NCBI GenBank assembly: GCA_037043015.1
Contig: CM073331.1
Coordinates: 6,397,305 to 6,461,304 of the forward strand
DNA: 64,000 nucleotides
Direction: 5' to 3'
DNA from: Bryum argenteum
Taxonomy: Eukaryota > Streptophyta > Bryopsida > Bryales > Bryaceae
Positions 13,056 to 26,100 of the stretch are shown here, piece after piece (within the stretch, counting starts at the first letter, position 1; each line of letters begins with the position of its first letter). Below the pieces are notes generated by a model that saw nothing but the letters and a program-made list of their open reading frames with translations, ran no database searches and was not told the origin of the DNA. The translations under genes and the position numbers were made by a program.

Positions 13056-13269
13056 TATGCACAACTTCCACAAACTCTTATTTATCATGCATTCTTTATT
13101 CTTACAATTGTATAATGCAACCCTCTTCCTTCATGTTTTGCATAAGTGTGTGCATTGTTTTTAATATACAATATTATTAAGATTGTAGAAAGTTAGGATT
13201 TTGCATATTTTTATTAGCATAAATTGTATACATACATTATTTTAAGTAGGGTTTGTAGAGTGTATTTGT

Positions 13270-16200
13270 AGAGTTTATGTCAAGCATTGACGGATACTAT
13301 GGAGGAGGATGTAGACTACATGGAGGATGATAATTTCTATCCCTTCGACTTTGAGGACGGTTTAAGTGAGATGGTGGGCGTAGAAGAATTTCTTCAAGAT
13401 GTACACACAAGAAATTTAGGGTTACAAGAAATTAATTTCCTGTCATCAAATAATGAGTCAGATGAGGATGAGGAAGATGTTGGTGAGGAGATTTTGGAGT
13501 CTTCGGAAGATTTGTTGGAAGGTGGTGTAGAAATCAACATTGGAAATTCAACATCTTCATCAATGTTTCAAGACGTTCCCATTGAAACATTCCTCAAGTA
13601 TGTGCATTTCAATCACAAATCTCTTGCATTCATGATTGATTGTAGAAAAGAATGATTTTTCCCCTCTTATCAACAAATCCATGAAGCAAATCTTTGTTTA
13701 GTCCCCTCTCCAATCTTCATAGGCCTTCCACTTAAAAGAATGTGGAATCCTTTACGATTGAGAGGTGCAAAAAGCTTAAAAGTTTTAAAACTTTTAAGTG
13801 GATTTGTTTTATCTGCTTTAAATGACACAAAGGAGAGGCAAATTCCGCCAATAGAGGATTGGTGTTACATTGTGGAAGGAGGACATATTGACGAAAATGA
13901 GAAACATTTGTCAATGTTCAAGACCACGAATGTCATTCGTACACATTGGAGCACGGATAGCTATGTAAGAGGAATTCATACCTCATTTATACAAAATTGT
14001 ATGGATTCTTGTGATGTATGCATGAGATAAAAGTGTGTCTTGAAATAGTGAAAGTTCCATTGGAGAACTTAAGTGCAGCTATAGATGCACTTTGCACAAT
14101 GTATATTGTGATTAGACGGCGTTTGAAATGTCGTTTAAGAAAACCGAAACATGTTACTTATTTCCGTTGTCATCGTGGCAAAAACAAAAACCGTCCTCAT
14201 AGGAGAACGGTTGATGTGAAACCTATGGATGATAAGGACTCTAGGAGGTATAGAGATTTTAGATTATGTAATTGTGAATTTCAAATAAAGGTTGAGGAGT
14301 CCAATATGTCAAAATGTTCAAACATTGTACCTCATGATAAACTTCAAGCTACAATTTACATTCATGACAAACATAGTGGTCACACTCCCAGTTCTGATTC
14401 CAATCTTTTCTTCTTGCTGGTGCACCCATACGTTATCGCATGGGTTATGTACACCTTGAAGTTCATAATTTCTGCAAGAGTTATTGAAGCCACGTCCGTA
14501 GATGCTCGAGAGAGATTCTCCCAAAGTGTACTGGAGGTGGAGCGTGCTACTTATCGATTTTTTGTCATCCGAAAAATAGTGCATATTTTTGCATATCCTT
14601 CAAATGTCTACGGTATTACATTTTTTCTTATTACTTTTTTTTTTGTTGCCATGATTCAACATTGTTATCATTACAAGTTTGAATTGTATGTTTTATGTTT
14701 AAATGTGTATGCAAATTATAAGTATGGTTTTATATTTCATATTTGAATTTGTATTTAATTTCTTCATTTGCTCTGTGTAGATGCACTTCGGAAGGACGAT
14801 TGGAATGCAACTGAAATTGAAATCTTGAGATTACAAGCTCAAGGAAAGATTTTGTACTACCAACCGTATATTCACCACAGGATGAGGACCCAAGGAAGAG
14901 GCCATTCGTAGTAGTTATACAAGATGACTTCATGCGAAAATCAGCCCAACGGTATTTTGGTCATAATCCTTGAGCCTTAGATTCTACATTTAAAACAAAC
15001 CAATACGGTTTGACGCTTTATGCGGCAATTGTGTCTAACCAAGACGGAATTGGAATTTCGATTTTCTACATGCTTTGTAGCAGTGACCCTGAAAGTGGAC
15101 ATGATAGTGTTGCTATAGAGATAGCAATATTTTATGTGTGTTGGATCCTTACGTGAGATTAGGCCCTCCGCAATCATCATTGACAAGCTTAAAACATCTT
15201 TGAACGCAATTTAAAGTGTAGTAAGTAATGATGCTAATTATTGGACTATTGAAGATATCAAAATACAAATTGGTGAACGGGTTCTCTTATGTCACTTTCA
15301 TGTAATGAAAACATGGAGTAGGAACTTGTTAATCAAGGTCCCAAATGAGGATAAAGCTAGGATGTAGAGGGCATTACACGCTTTGATGTTTTATCCTAGT
15401 GAGAATCATTTCGATGAGAATTCGGAAAGATTTTTTATTGAATTTGACCACATTCCTATCTTTGCTACATAAGTGAATTCCGGATGGGCGGGAGTTACTT
15501 GTCCTTAGAAGAGGTTGTGGCCTGGATTTGGGAGATTATTCGCTTACGAGATATAGATACAACTAACCATGTTGAAAGACATTGGGAGTTGATTAAATAC
15601 ACTGTTTTGCAAAGAAAGGTCAACCGCTCCTTCCGAGAATTTATAGTGGCAATCGTCGGTAGTGCCAATGATGGCACTTGCGTGGTCCAACCCACACTGT
15701 TGAGTCAATTAAATTGACCCAACACTTGAGTAAGTTCGTCATTTTCGTGTAAAATTGTTTATTTGTCTTATTGTATTCAAGTTATTTTCTTGATAAATAT
15801 GTTTGAACATGATGCTAAAATCTAACTTATTTTTTTAATGTAAATGTCACCTGCAACGATACATAAGGAGAGGAAGTCACAATGCTCATAGACATCGATT
15901 GAAAGGTGGAGAACAAATTTTGAAGGCTTATCAATTGAGTCCTTTGGATGTTTTGAAGGTTGTGGATGAGGAGCATCTTCGCATTCATATTAAAACTGAG
16001 ATTTCTCCTAAACTATGGAATAGCGTCTCATTAAAAACATATTATTAAGATTGTCCCGCTTGAGTGTTCGCTTGCAAACACATACTTGCTGTGCAATCCA
16101 TTGTGAAGGAGTTTTTTAAAGGGCTCCAAGAGGATGAAGTGGCTGAAGAAGTATTATCTACACATATCAATTTCGAAAACATGGAGTTTACAACTCCAAT

Positions 16201-16700
16201 TCAACCGGATGTGCCAAGGGATGAGACTCTTTCGATTGATGTCGTGCACTCGTGCGTAAGAAGACATTCAATGTGGGACGTGAAATCGGATCAATATGTC
16301 AAGCAAGTCTTTATGGTGACAATGAAGAAGATGTGAAGCGGAAATGTCAAGCTCTTCAAGCTTGCTTAGGCATATTATTGGAGCCTTCTAAGTCTGAAAT
16401 GCCTATTACAATTAGTTTTCCACTTCGGGGTTCTATTGCTTCAATCCAAGAGAATGTGAAGCGAACGGAAATGCGACATGAAAGAAAACATGTTATTATG
16501 AAAGTTGGTGAAGAAAGTGCTCCACGCCTCCCTTTGAAGCGCTCCAAAGATGTGCATCTTTCACAATCTAAACAAAAAAGGGCGATTTTCTGTAAGTTTT
16601 CCAAAGTCACTTGTGACATTTGCTCCACAAAGACATTGGTAGAGAGAGAAGCTCATTCAATTTTTTGCAAAAATTCTAACCATAAAATACTTGTGAAGTA
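13270..16700 (+). pseudogene. MULE transposase relic
   Basis: Begins with an acidic N-terminal block at 13287-13655 (MEEDVDYMEDDNFYPFDFED). Around 14980-15120 it shows the MULE core (LDSTFKTNQYGLTLYAAIV, then a GHDSVAIE block), followed by CHFHVMKTW near 15300. A SWIM-like CKHI end lies near 16070-16090, then a basic tail. D-S-T-F in the core is the usual first catalytic Asp context of MULE DDE transposases. In-frame stops interrupt the core (just before LDSTF, near 14975, and several between 15200 and 15720), so no full product can be made. There are apparent introns at about 14580-14780 and 15720-15850. Confidence 0.8.
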
Positions 16701-16899
16701 AAGTTTATGATTTGAGTTTTTTAATTAATTTTCTTATCACTTTGTAATTATGCCTTTGTATAATGCATTGGATTTCTTATCACTATTTATGTATAACCTT
16801 GTATAATGCTACGTTATTAAAACCTTCATAAAATCATTTGGGTCATTAATGAGGCCAAAAATCAATGAAAAAAAAAGAAAAACATTGTTTTAAAACAAA

Positions 16900-17207
16900 G
16901 AAGACTTAAAGTATTTCGGAGGAGAGAAGTGGAATGGGGACGAAAACGCACACAGTGAAATCCTTTGCGAAAGAGGAAGCGGTTGTATGCAGAGTACATA
17001 TGTGAGTCTTGAAACCGGGTCTTGGGAGGAGGTATTGGGGGGGGGGGGCTATTCCCACACGTTGGAACGAGGAGGGGCAACGCTGGAGTGTGCGGAAGGA
17101 GCAGCGCTGTAGTAGATCGGAGGGGTTGTAGGAGACTAGGAGGAGCACAGGCATCGGCAACCCGCAGAGGCTGGGCAGACCAGCGCTCTCTTCTAATTGG
17201 GGAGTCC
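16900..17207 (-). repeat. Right TIR of the MULE
   Basis: Inverted partner of 12660-13055. It contains a G-run at about 17036-17048. A long minus-strand open frame passes from the neighbouring gene exon straight through this TIR; that continuation is probably fortuitous read-through into transposon DNA. Confidence 0.78.
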
Positions 17208-18760
17208 TTGGTGACAAGGGAAGCCGAAGAGCCAGATGCGAGTGCCGCTATACGGATGGCTTCCACAAGCATAAAACGGGGAAGTAGTATGTACGGTTCA
17301 TGCCCCGATGATCCCACAAGAAGGCCCCAATACCAACCAAGCTCTCGTGGGAGAGTGTGGACATTACGTTCGACATCGGCAGAAGCTGGCACCAATAGAA
17401 TATCTCCGATGCCGTTAAAAAGAACAATCTTGATATTCGCGAACATAGGTGGACCTCCTTTGCGTGGAAAGAATGCACACTCTGGAGGGGTCTTCTCTGG
17501 CTTTCTCGTGACCCTCATCATGTCAATGTACTGACTGAGGAGCCCCCTTGCTCGTCGTTGTCGAAGATCTTCGTCGTGGATCACATTGCGTGTAGGAGCT
17601 ACTCGATACCTCTCAAGCCTCGACTCTTCCGCCTTTAATATCTCGCACATTTCTCCTTTTGTACGGAGATCGAGCGTGTCGTAAGCTGAAGTATCAATTG
17701 ACACGTGCAGTTTGTTCAAATCATCAATTGGAACTTGAACAAGGATTATCTTTGACGTTGTGACGTATGGCCTCGCATTGCCAGGAAGATGGTTTGCCAG
17801 AAGAGGTGATACCAAAATACTTCCCAAAGACCCATGTTTAGATATTTGTTTATATCAACAAATCAGCATGACTGTGACAGAGCAAGTTTTTATGCGGTGT
17901 TTGAATGTATTAACCGATGACAGAACTCACTTGCAGACTTCGCAATCCATTTCCAGTGTCCTTGCAAGTCTCGCCGTCAACCAAATTAACAAACAAGATC
18001 TGTGACCAATGCTTTAATTACCGTTGCATTTGCACCCTAATGAAATTAGAGGACCTTTATTGGTTGCAACTTCTCGTCCGAGATAACAGATCCTATAGTG
18101 AGTAAATAATTAACACATCCACGCATAAGAAACGGCAAAGTTAAAAACCGTCATATTATCTATAACTGATTAAGCAAACAATTTAGTCAATCCTCTGAGA
18201 ATGATTTGAACATCTTATGATTCAGCGACACACGAAAGTTAAAGCGAGACAGTCACAAATATAATTAAGTAGAAAGTTGATCAACCAGATTACTTTTGTT
18301 AGAGATCAGGTTTGGGTGACTATGCTGCTGATTGTGCACATTTCGATCATCATATATTCCCTTTTATTTTTAATCAATGCATTACAGTAACCATACTGCA
18401 ATATGGGAATTTTCACGCAAAACGATCTAATTAATTCAAGACTAGCGGTGCTGAAAACTTGAATCGATCATGTGAACAACATCAGTACACTAGAGCATGC
18501 GGAACTTTTCTACATCCACATTGACTTGATAAATGCACAACTGGTTTCCTGATTCTTAGGCTTAACGTACTTGCAGTTTCTGAAAGTGAGAGCTGGTGGA
18601 TTCTGTGCACGAAATCACGAATGTCGGGGAATCCATTATCATTGTCCAGAATTACAGGATTTTTGCAGCTCTTGTCAGGTTTATTGTCACTAATGACTTC
18701 CTCAGGGTGTTTGTCCCACCGTAACATCTGTATATCAGATGGGGCGGCGCTCACCTAACG
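17208..18760 (-). CDS. Exons of an unidentified gene, cut by the MULE
   Basis: Three minus-strand exons are suggested. The first runs from about 18732 to 18569 (LRWDKHPEEV, then FPDIRDFVHRIHQLSLSE, acceptor ATATACAG, donor GTACGT). A short one lies at about 17935-17990 (FVNLVDGETCKDTGNGLRSL, donor GTGAGT). A long one runs from about 17770 to 17210 and contains VSIDTSAYDTLDLRTKGEMC, a basic RLERYRVAPTR region and PELGWYW-like C-terminal text (the sequence reads PRELGWYWG). I do not recognise the family. The reading frame runs into the MULE right TIR at about 17207, so the 3' part of the gene appears displaced or lost. The absence of a clear target duplication argues for later rearrangement. 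Confidence 0.45.
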
Positions 18761-21618
18761 ATTATATGTATTTGAAAATTTGAAAGAATAATGGAGACAT
18801 GTACATCGACTAAGTACTTTTCAAATCTGCAGATTCCGATCTTGAGAAAGGAATAGTATGCCGCCTTAGCAAAACCTTCGTAGTAAGAATGAAATGTAGC
18901 AAGGAATGGACCCTGCAGAAAGTCACCTTCTCAGCAAAGGGAAATCAAGCTCAAACACACGCGCAAAAGTTCTTCGAGAGAATGCTAGCTATAAAGCATC
19001 TGGCATCTCCGTCAGTGGCATTGGCATTCAGCTCCTTCCTCTTCAATCAGCGCACCTTCACTTCATCGCATGCAACAACAATGTGTCGGCATGGTCACTC
19101 CTCGCTTAAAACAATCCACTAAAACAATGTCTTGGTATGGGCACAACATGACGACATCATGGTTCAAGATGACCTTGAACAAGTAAAGACGAGACGTCTT
19201 TAAACTAGTATTAGCGTGAGTGTGATTACCTTAAATTGTTAAACTAGTAGAGGCCTAGTTAGAAATAGGTATATACTCAAGAAATGGTAATCACACGATT
19301 GAAGTTTAATAACAGCATTTAATATTTGAAGTTAAAGCACCACTACACTTAATGAGCGTAGGTATGCAAGTTTCACGCCCACCCTTTCTACAAGTGCCAA
19401 AATAATTAAATTAATTGATTTCCCAAAAAAAAGTAAGTGATTCATCCAAATTGTAATTAAGTCCACTTTGGCAAAAACCGTTGACAAAACAACGCATAGG
19501 GAAAAGAACTTAAAGAATGTATCTTGCTCTCCTTTGTAAAGAAAAGACCTGATAATAAAATGCATAATACAACTAATGTTTTACATCATTATCAGAGAAG
19601 AAGCATTTAAATTCAATAACTAAAATATGTCGCATTTTTTTGTGGTTTTTTTCCGAATTCTCATAAAAAATACAATGTGTTTGAACAGCCGTTAAGAAAT
19701 ATTAGGTATCTTTGATCGTTCAATGGCCGTTCAAAGGTCAAAACCCGTCAAAACGGTTGATTTAATGATATCATGGAATTAAATTGATAATATGGAGGAA
19801 GTGCGTGATATTAGAAAAACGTGCTATTTTAAAGGCATAATTAGATATGCCACCAAAATAGCACATGGATTAATGCCATATTAACGGAATTGAGATCAAT
19901 TTCACCTTCATAAAAACTAAAGTTCGTAAAAACACGATTCCATAATAAAAGTTCATAAAAATTTTCATTTTGATTCAATCGCAACTAGGAGAAAACCTTC
20001 TTCATGTTGTACAAATCTAAAAACCAAAATTTCATTATATTATACAATCTCAAATTTTGACCTCAAAAACAAGACTAGATTTGGGATTCAACCCAATAAA
20101 TCTTTTGAAAATTATACATTGCGTGAAGAAGTTATGGGCTTATGGCTCCTCAAGGTTATAACCTGTCATCCAAAATGTTGAATATTGATGTACATCACAT
20201 TTAGGAGTTAATACCCAAACATCCATGTTTTGAACAATGTACAATTTTCTTGGGTCAGTTTCCATTCATTTTACCATTTTTTAAACTCCAAAAATTTACT
20301 TGAGTAAGCTTCTCATGCTTACCCTTTCGGAAGACCACTTGCATCAAAACTTAAGGCCTTGTGTTAAGTTGAAACTCATTTTGAATTATAGCTATGAATA
20401 TTACAATTCTAGGCTTTGAGAGAGGCTTCACTCATGTGTATGACCCATTAATATTCAAAAAGTCAGCCATTAAATATTTGAAAAATGCATTCATGTTCCT
20501 CCTAAAAAAATCCCTTTCATTCATAAGTTAAGGTCACTTTAAATGAGCCCTCTGCAACATAGTTATTTTGTGCCTTGACGTCAAATACTCTTCTTGCCAA
20601 CCGTAGACAACATCTAAAGGTTTTTGTCAAACTAAATGTTCTATCAATACATTCATATCCTATAAACCAACACCATGAATTTATAAATTAACAAGCTACC
20701 TTCTAGATTTTATAGGACTTTTATGATTCAAATCATGCAAAATAATCAATCTTGTAATAGTAAGTTTTCTACTAAATTTAAGTAAATCCAAAAGGCTTGA
20801 ACATTGAGAGCTAGGAACCGAATGTTTGGACTTATGTATTTTTATTTTGATGATGAATCCTCAAAACTCATAACAAAAAATAAAAATCACTATATAATGT
20901 GGATTTAGGTAGCGTTTTTTCATGTTTCTTCAACCCCTAAACGTCCCATCATTCTTTATGATGAACAAATTCAAATCTTTCTCACGTCTTCCTCAATTCT
21001 TGGATGAAACTCATCCATTTTTTGGAGATTCTTCACCAAGTTGTTGTGCTATCTAACGGTTGGATGTAGTCATACTTGATCACATATTTTTTTTAAATTA
21101 CAAGTGTAGAAATATGTCTAGTCGTTGAACAAGCCAAAATCGCATTGACTATAGTTCAAAAGTGGAATCGAAAAAATGAGGCCATAGATTTAAGAAACCA
21201 AAAAAATTCAAAGAATCACCAAGTTTATTGATATTTAAGTAATTGCAAACACAATATTTAATCTCAAACCTTAAGTTTGGTATCATTCATCACAAGGATC
21301 TTCAAAAGAAAAATCTAATGAGAGCAAACCCACCTCCTGATCTTCAATATTGTGTTCTCAACAAGTTATTTTTAAATTATAAAAGTGTGATGATATAAAA
21401 CCTTTGAAACATGTATGCAGCAAGGATTTGTCACCTCACTTATGACTACAGGAGTTCCTTGGATCATAGAAATCTTTTAGGCATGGAAGATGCTTGCACT
21501 CCTTTGATGTACTAGTAATCATCGACAAGCATATATTTTGCTATATAATATTGGAGTGGATGCTTATAAAAAATTTGGGTAAGGTAGGTATTATCCATGG
21601 TTACCAAGTACAAGGTAC
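18761..21618. other. Gene-free AT-rich stretch
   Basis: About 2.9 kb of AT-rich DNA. Translations in both directions show no conserved domain. The missing downstream exons of the TRM6-like gene would be expected here on the minus strand but were not found. Confidence 0.55.
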
Positions 21619-22158
21619 AAAAGTATTATTATCAACCAAAGCACGGTTATCTTTGCTCTTCATTTCATCAGCTTCTCCATCATCTTTCCTTGCGATACCG
21701 TCAAATAATTCTGCACACAAATAAGCCACTTAGAATGCTAAACAAAGCTCTCTGCATTACACACGTCTCTCACACGACATTCTAGAAAAGATAGCATAAA
21801 AAACGTAGAGAGTTCGGAGAGGTTTGAAACCCTAACCTGCTTCACCAGAGGACGAAACTCGAACAAATGAAGAAGCTCCTTTGGAACCACATTGAACTTC
21901 AAAGACTGATCCAAAAGGGTGGCCAACAAGTGCATCCAGCATGCATTTCGTGTTCCCAATTTTCACACTTCTGTACGGTTCCAGAAATCAACGAATGAGC
22001 TCCAAACCCTAAAACAACGAAGGTGAGAATAAGTGTAATTTGATTACTTACGCATTCTTATTCAGGTGGGCGAATGTGAGCTTGTCTCCATTGTTGATGT
22101 CCAAGAGCACTGCACACCCTGAAGTAATCACAGTACCTCTACTCTTGACCACTTCCAT
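21619..22158 (-). pseudogene. TRM6: TRM6-like (tRNA m1A58 methyltransferase non-catalytic subunit), 5' exons only
   Basis: Exon 1 at 22158-22052 encodes MEVVKSRGTVITSGCAVLLD and continues INNGDKLTFAHL; donor GTAAGT. Exon 2 at 21970-21837 gives VKIGNTKCMLDALVGHPFGS and FEVQ, with donor GTTAGG. Exon 3 at 21710-about 21619 ends KSKDNRALVDNNT. These match the N-terminal pattern of TRM6/GCD10 (VLLDINDGDRLVFARL, LKIGNKNCSL..LIG.PFGSLFQVE, DNR.LVDNN.AQ). TRM6 pairs with TRM61 to methylate A58 of tRNA in the nucleus. The following AQ.LT..DI and FSQEKY exons and the whole methyltransferase-fold C-terminus are not seen downstream. Either a long intron hides them or this is a truncated copy. Exon joins are in phase where visible. 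Confidence 0.68.
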
Positions 22159-23140
22159 TTTGGGCAAATTCGATGCAAAAACACTCCGAAGACTGATGTT
22201 CACAGCTCAAGATTAACACTCAAGCAAAATGATCACATCTCCGTTTGCGGAAGAAATAGAAGGATCACACATTCCCTGTCAAGTATGAGTTATGGCCCGT
22301 GAAAATGAAATAGTGTGCCAATGGTTGTGTCATATCTTGATACACCTGCAAAGCAAGTATCCTCAAATCATCAAACAAACGAATGAAAAAAAAAAAACGT
22401 AAGAAAAAACGCGCATCTCACCTGGTGAAATCCACCTTCTATGTCTATGCAACAATCGAGGGTTTAGGGTTTTACAACGAGAGAGGTGAAGTTCCCGAGT
22501 CCTCTGTTCACCACGATCCCAGTGAGCCGCGCCTGCGTTCCCGATATTGGAAGTATAGTAGTTTTCTAGAGGTCCCATAAAAATAAAAACTCTAAGCCTA
22601 CATCGAAGACCTCAGTAAAAATTTGAGTACGGTAATATGAACCATCAAGAAATAGGCAACAAAGCCTTTCAACATGAGATCCACAAAACGCAGAAGGCTG
22701 GTATGGGTGATTTTCGGAACTCTGTCCTTCCTGTTTCGCATTTTCTCTCTTGCTTCTGCTGCATTAGCACCCTCTTTGTCTCTGCCTCCTTAGGGTTTCC
22801 TTTTCTTTCCCCATTCTGGATTGCTCCACCCTCTTTTGATGTTCCTCCTTGGAGTATGAGTTGTGAGGCATGATTTGGGAGGGGTTTAGAAGTGGCTGTC
22901 GTGCGCGCCGTGGGCTTTGATTGTGGTTCGGCTTTAGATTTTATTCTTTCTGCGTGTTGTTAGTCGGGGTTTGTTTTGGCTGAGCGTAGTTTTGTAGGCG
23001 GACTTTCGTATGCATTTCAAGCACTGCTTGCAATTACATGTGACAGCGTTCTGATGAATTGCTACTGAGGTTGCATGTTACAGGAGGTCGTCACGTAGGC
23101 AGCTTAGGCGTGCTGAGAGGGTTATGCGCATTTACAGACA
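22159..23140. promoter_or_regulatory. Divergent intergenic region between TRM6-like and nuclease-kinase genes
   Basis: About 1 kb between two outward-facing genes, so it probably holds both promoters. It contains an A-rich run at about 22382-22395, telo-box-like AGGGTTT/AAACCCT motifs (near 22460 and 22793) of the kind common in plant 5' leaders, and a pyrimidine-rich block at 22720-22800 that fits a leader of the plus-strand gene. No core promoter could be assigned with certainty. Confidence 0.4.
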
Positions 23141-26100
23141 ATGGAGGCCGATATCGAAGAGATGAAGCAACAGATTGATCGCGTGGAGCAGCAGATTATT
23201 CTTGTGGAGCAACAGATTGATGATGTGGAAGAAGAACTGAAGACGGCTGCCACACCTGATGTCGCTCGCTTGCGGACAAAGGAGGAGCGGCTGTGGAAAG
23301 AGAAGGAGCAGCTGCGGGAAGACAAGAAGCAGCTGCGGGATAAGGAGCAGCAACTGCGGGATAGGAGTTGCTCCTGCTCAAGAGAGATGGTAAGTCAGGT
23401 GTTTGCTGTGTTGTTGGTTAATACTTGGAACTCTAGGGTTGTCCTAGGATCCATTGGGATTCTTTTGGATTTGGTGATGCGTGTGAAGGTGCGTGTACAT
23501 CGCACATTGTGTTGTGCATGTTTGTGTACATAATGTTAAGCTGGACATGATGCTCTTATTTGGTTTTGCAATTGCTGAATACGGATCCTCAAGAGTAGAG
23601 TCTGTTAATGTTTGAGATTTTGGAGGCTTGGCGAGAGATTGGTGTTCACGGATGTAGACGCTGAGGAGTCTGGTGTTGGGGTTTAGAGTGTCTTCCGTTA
23701 ATGTTGGGTGATTGGTTTAGGGGTTTAGGGTTTAGGATACCTTACTGGCCTCGATTGTTTCATAGCCCGGTTCTCTGTTGCTGAACTAGGTTACTGTTTA
23801 CTCTTTTTGATGTGGATCATTTGGAAGCAATTCGTCTCTGGTCCAAAAGCGCATTTCAGAGGTTAGGGTTTGGTGTTCAAAGTGCGTCGATCCAAATGCA
23901 CTTTGAGTCTTTGATACATGCTTCACGAGGGTCATACTCTCGCGACAGTTCTCTCATGATGTCTTCATGACCGGCTTAAAGGGATGAGGTAATGCCCATT
24001 GTAGGCTTTAATGTGTGCTTTTACCTAGCCCGGAGTTTTTGGAAATTCTAAAATAAGATTTGAAATGAAATTTTAATATGTCTCACTTCTGCTTTTAATC
24101 TGTGCGTTATCTTGTGCTTCTTGTTTGTTACCATTTTAGAGCAATTCTAATTATGTGTTTGATAGAGATTTTAGACTTCTCTGAAATGTTTGATAATTAG
24201 GGTTCGTTTGATCTACAGCTCGGAGTGAAGTGTTAGCAGGTCTTGTTTTTTGCTGTATTTCAGGCTGCTTTGTACGCTTAGGATTTTTAAGGATTGATTT
24301 TCATTGTTGGCTATGGCTACTGTCAACCAGACAGTGAGGTCGAATGTTTTCTTGTATGAAGCTTCTTTGTAAGAACTTCGTTTCTGTTTCTTTATGTCGA
24401 GTTTTGGGAGGAAATGCTGTACAGAGTAATAGTTCTGTTTTTCTTTTTCAAGAATATTGTGCACCTAGGGCTTGGATTCGTTTGCTTGATGATTTGGTTC
24501 CAATCTGCCATGGTGTTGCTCAATTCCATTGGCGCATCATAAACAGTGCTCCAATCCTCTCCTCTCCTCTAATTATTATCTATGCATCCTATGCTTTGGA
24601 ATAACGATTGTCATTACGGCTTGTCATGCAGGTAATCTGACTAGGAGAGTTGCTGAATCAGCGGTTGCCACCGCTCCGCTTTAAGTTTGGCGCACGACCC
24701 GGGTCACGACGGCGAAGGATGAAATTATTCCAGCCTCAACCATCAGATGGGATCTTTGGCCAGATGTTCTGAACTTTGCAAATGCAGTCACAAAGTCTTC
24801 TCGACATAAGCGTATTGACCTTGAAGATTATACCCAAACGAGAACAGTTTATTTTGAGGCCGACTGTTGTTTTGTATATCAAGCGCTTTTGGCTAATATT
24901 GGTAGTGTTATGTTACGCGACAAGTTTGACATGTCGGCAGAGGGTTGGTCAACGTCCTCGTTTATGACGCAACAACGCACAACGGCGGACATTAGTAGAG
25001 GAAAGCTCAATGATCCAAGTGTAGATTCCAACAACGTAATTGAGCTAGCTAGAGGAAATCCTGAGTCTGGTTTCAAAGTGGACATTCTTTTGAAATGTAC
25101 TGATCGAGCCTTGTTAGTGGTCGAAATGAAGAGACCGTCATTTTTTCGAAGAGCCAAAGACCAGAATCCTCCAGATTTGGTCAAGGGGTATAAAGACAAA
25201 GATCTCCCCATTCTGGATGGACAAAGATCTCACGTTCTTGCGCAATTTATTACCCAACTCTTCAAGTACCTGGTTAGTCACGAAATTGGGTATGGAATAA
25301 TCTCCTCGGCTGATTTTTCCTATCTTGTAAGTCGTGTGGGTGATTCCCTACGTATCTCTGAAGGCATAGGTTGCCAGCATCCGACATTCATTGCTGCACT
25401 TGCCTACTTTATGGAAATGGCAGCCAATGATACTACGTCGTATGTGTAGGAGGGAGATAATGGTTAGCTTACTGCCTTGTTCGGGTGTATTTTCTATTGC
25501 ATTCAATGCCAAATCTTGTTTGAAATGAAAACACCACCTACTACCATTCTTGGTGATGATCAGCTTTCTGATTCGAGAAGGTGCTGATGGATGTGTCGTT
25601 TGTGTGTAGGGGGTAAACATTCTTCAAGAAAGTGATATTATTGTTAGTCAAGAAACTCAAGATGCCTCGAGTGATGATGAGGAATTTGGTGCACCAAAAA
25701 AATTGAAGATGACACCAACTGCCGGGAGTGTAACTCGGTAAGAGTCACTATTTGTTTTCTAATTATATGCCAAGGTTGAAGGGAGGTGTACCTTAGTTTC
25801 GATCACCCTTAATGTCCATGTTCTTTTCATGCAGTGTGGTGATACATGGTGCATGTAAACCCTTGCAGGAGCATGAGCGGGAAAATTTGTTGGAAGGAAA
25901 CTCCTCCAGCACATTTACATTTGGAAGCCCATCCTTTTGCGACAGGATGGAGTGGAAATATTGTACGTGGCATATATGAGGGTCATGTTGTTGCTGTCAA
26001 ACTTGCAGAGGTTTGTTCAGACCGTGCAGAGGTGAGCCTTCATTGCTTCTGTTGAGATGCATGTTTGAGAACAATTCAATATGATTTCTTATGAACTCAC

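Larger units (their letters stand above)
12660..17207 (+). mobile_element. Decayed Mutator-like element (MULE) with long TIRs
   Basis: The region 12660-13055 reappears inverted at about 16900-17207. Shared blocks include CCCAATT near the tips, TGCCCAGC.TCTGCGGG, CCAAGACCCGGTTT, CATATGTACTCTG.ATACA and CCATTCCACTTCTCTC. Between the TIRs lies a plus-strand MULE-type transposase relic. Long TIRs of hundreds of bases are typical of Mutator elements. I could not find a clean 9-bp target duplication, so the outermost ends are approximate or have eroded. The transposase has many stops, so the element is defective and old. Its right TIR abuts the coding exon at 17.2 kb. Confidence 0.82.

Noticed and set aside
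12627-13071. Overlapping open frames on both strands with repeated Ala/Val/Cys-rich text
   Set aside because: They are translations of the 24-bp minisatellite in the MULE TIR, with no conserved protein feature.
13775-13798. A 24-bp perfect AT-rich palindrome as an operator or origin
   Set aside because: It lies within the decayed MULE coding region, and such AT palindromes are expected by chance in this composition.
16862-17207. The C-terminal half of the long minus-strand frame crossing 17.2 kb, as host protein
   Set aside because: It lies inside the MULE right TIR, mirrors the left TIR at 12.66-13.06 kb and is low-complexity, so the frame is probably open by chance.
23700-23735. TTTAGGG units resembling a telomere repeat
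   Set aside because: Only two or three imperfect units, inside an intron; common telo-box-like sequence in plants, not a telomeric tract.
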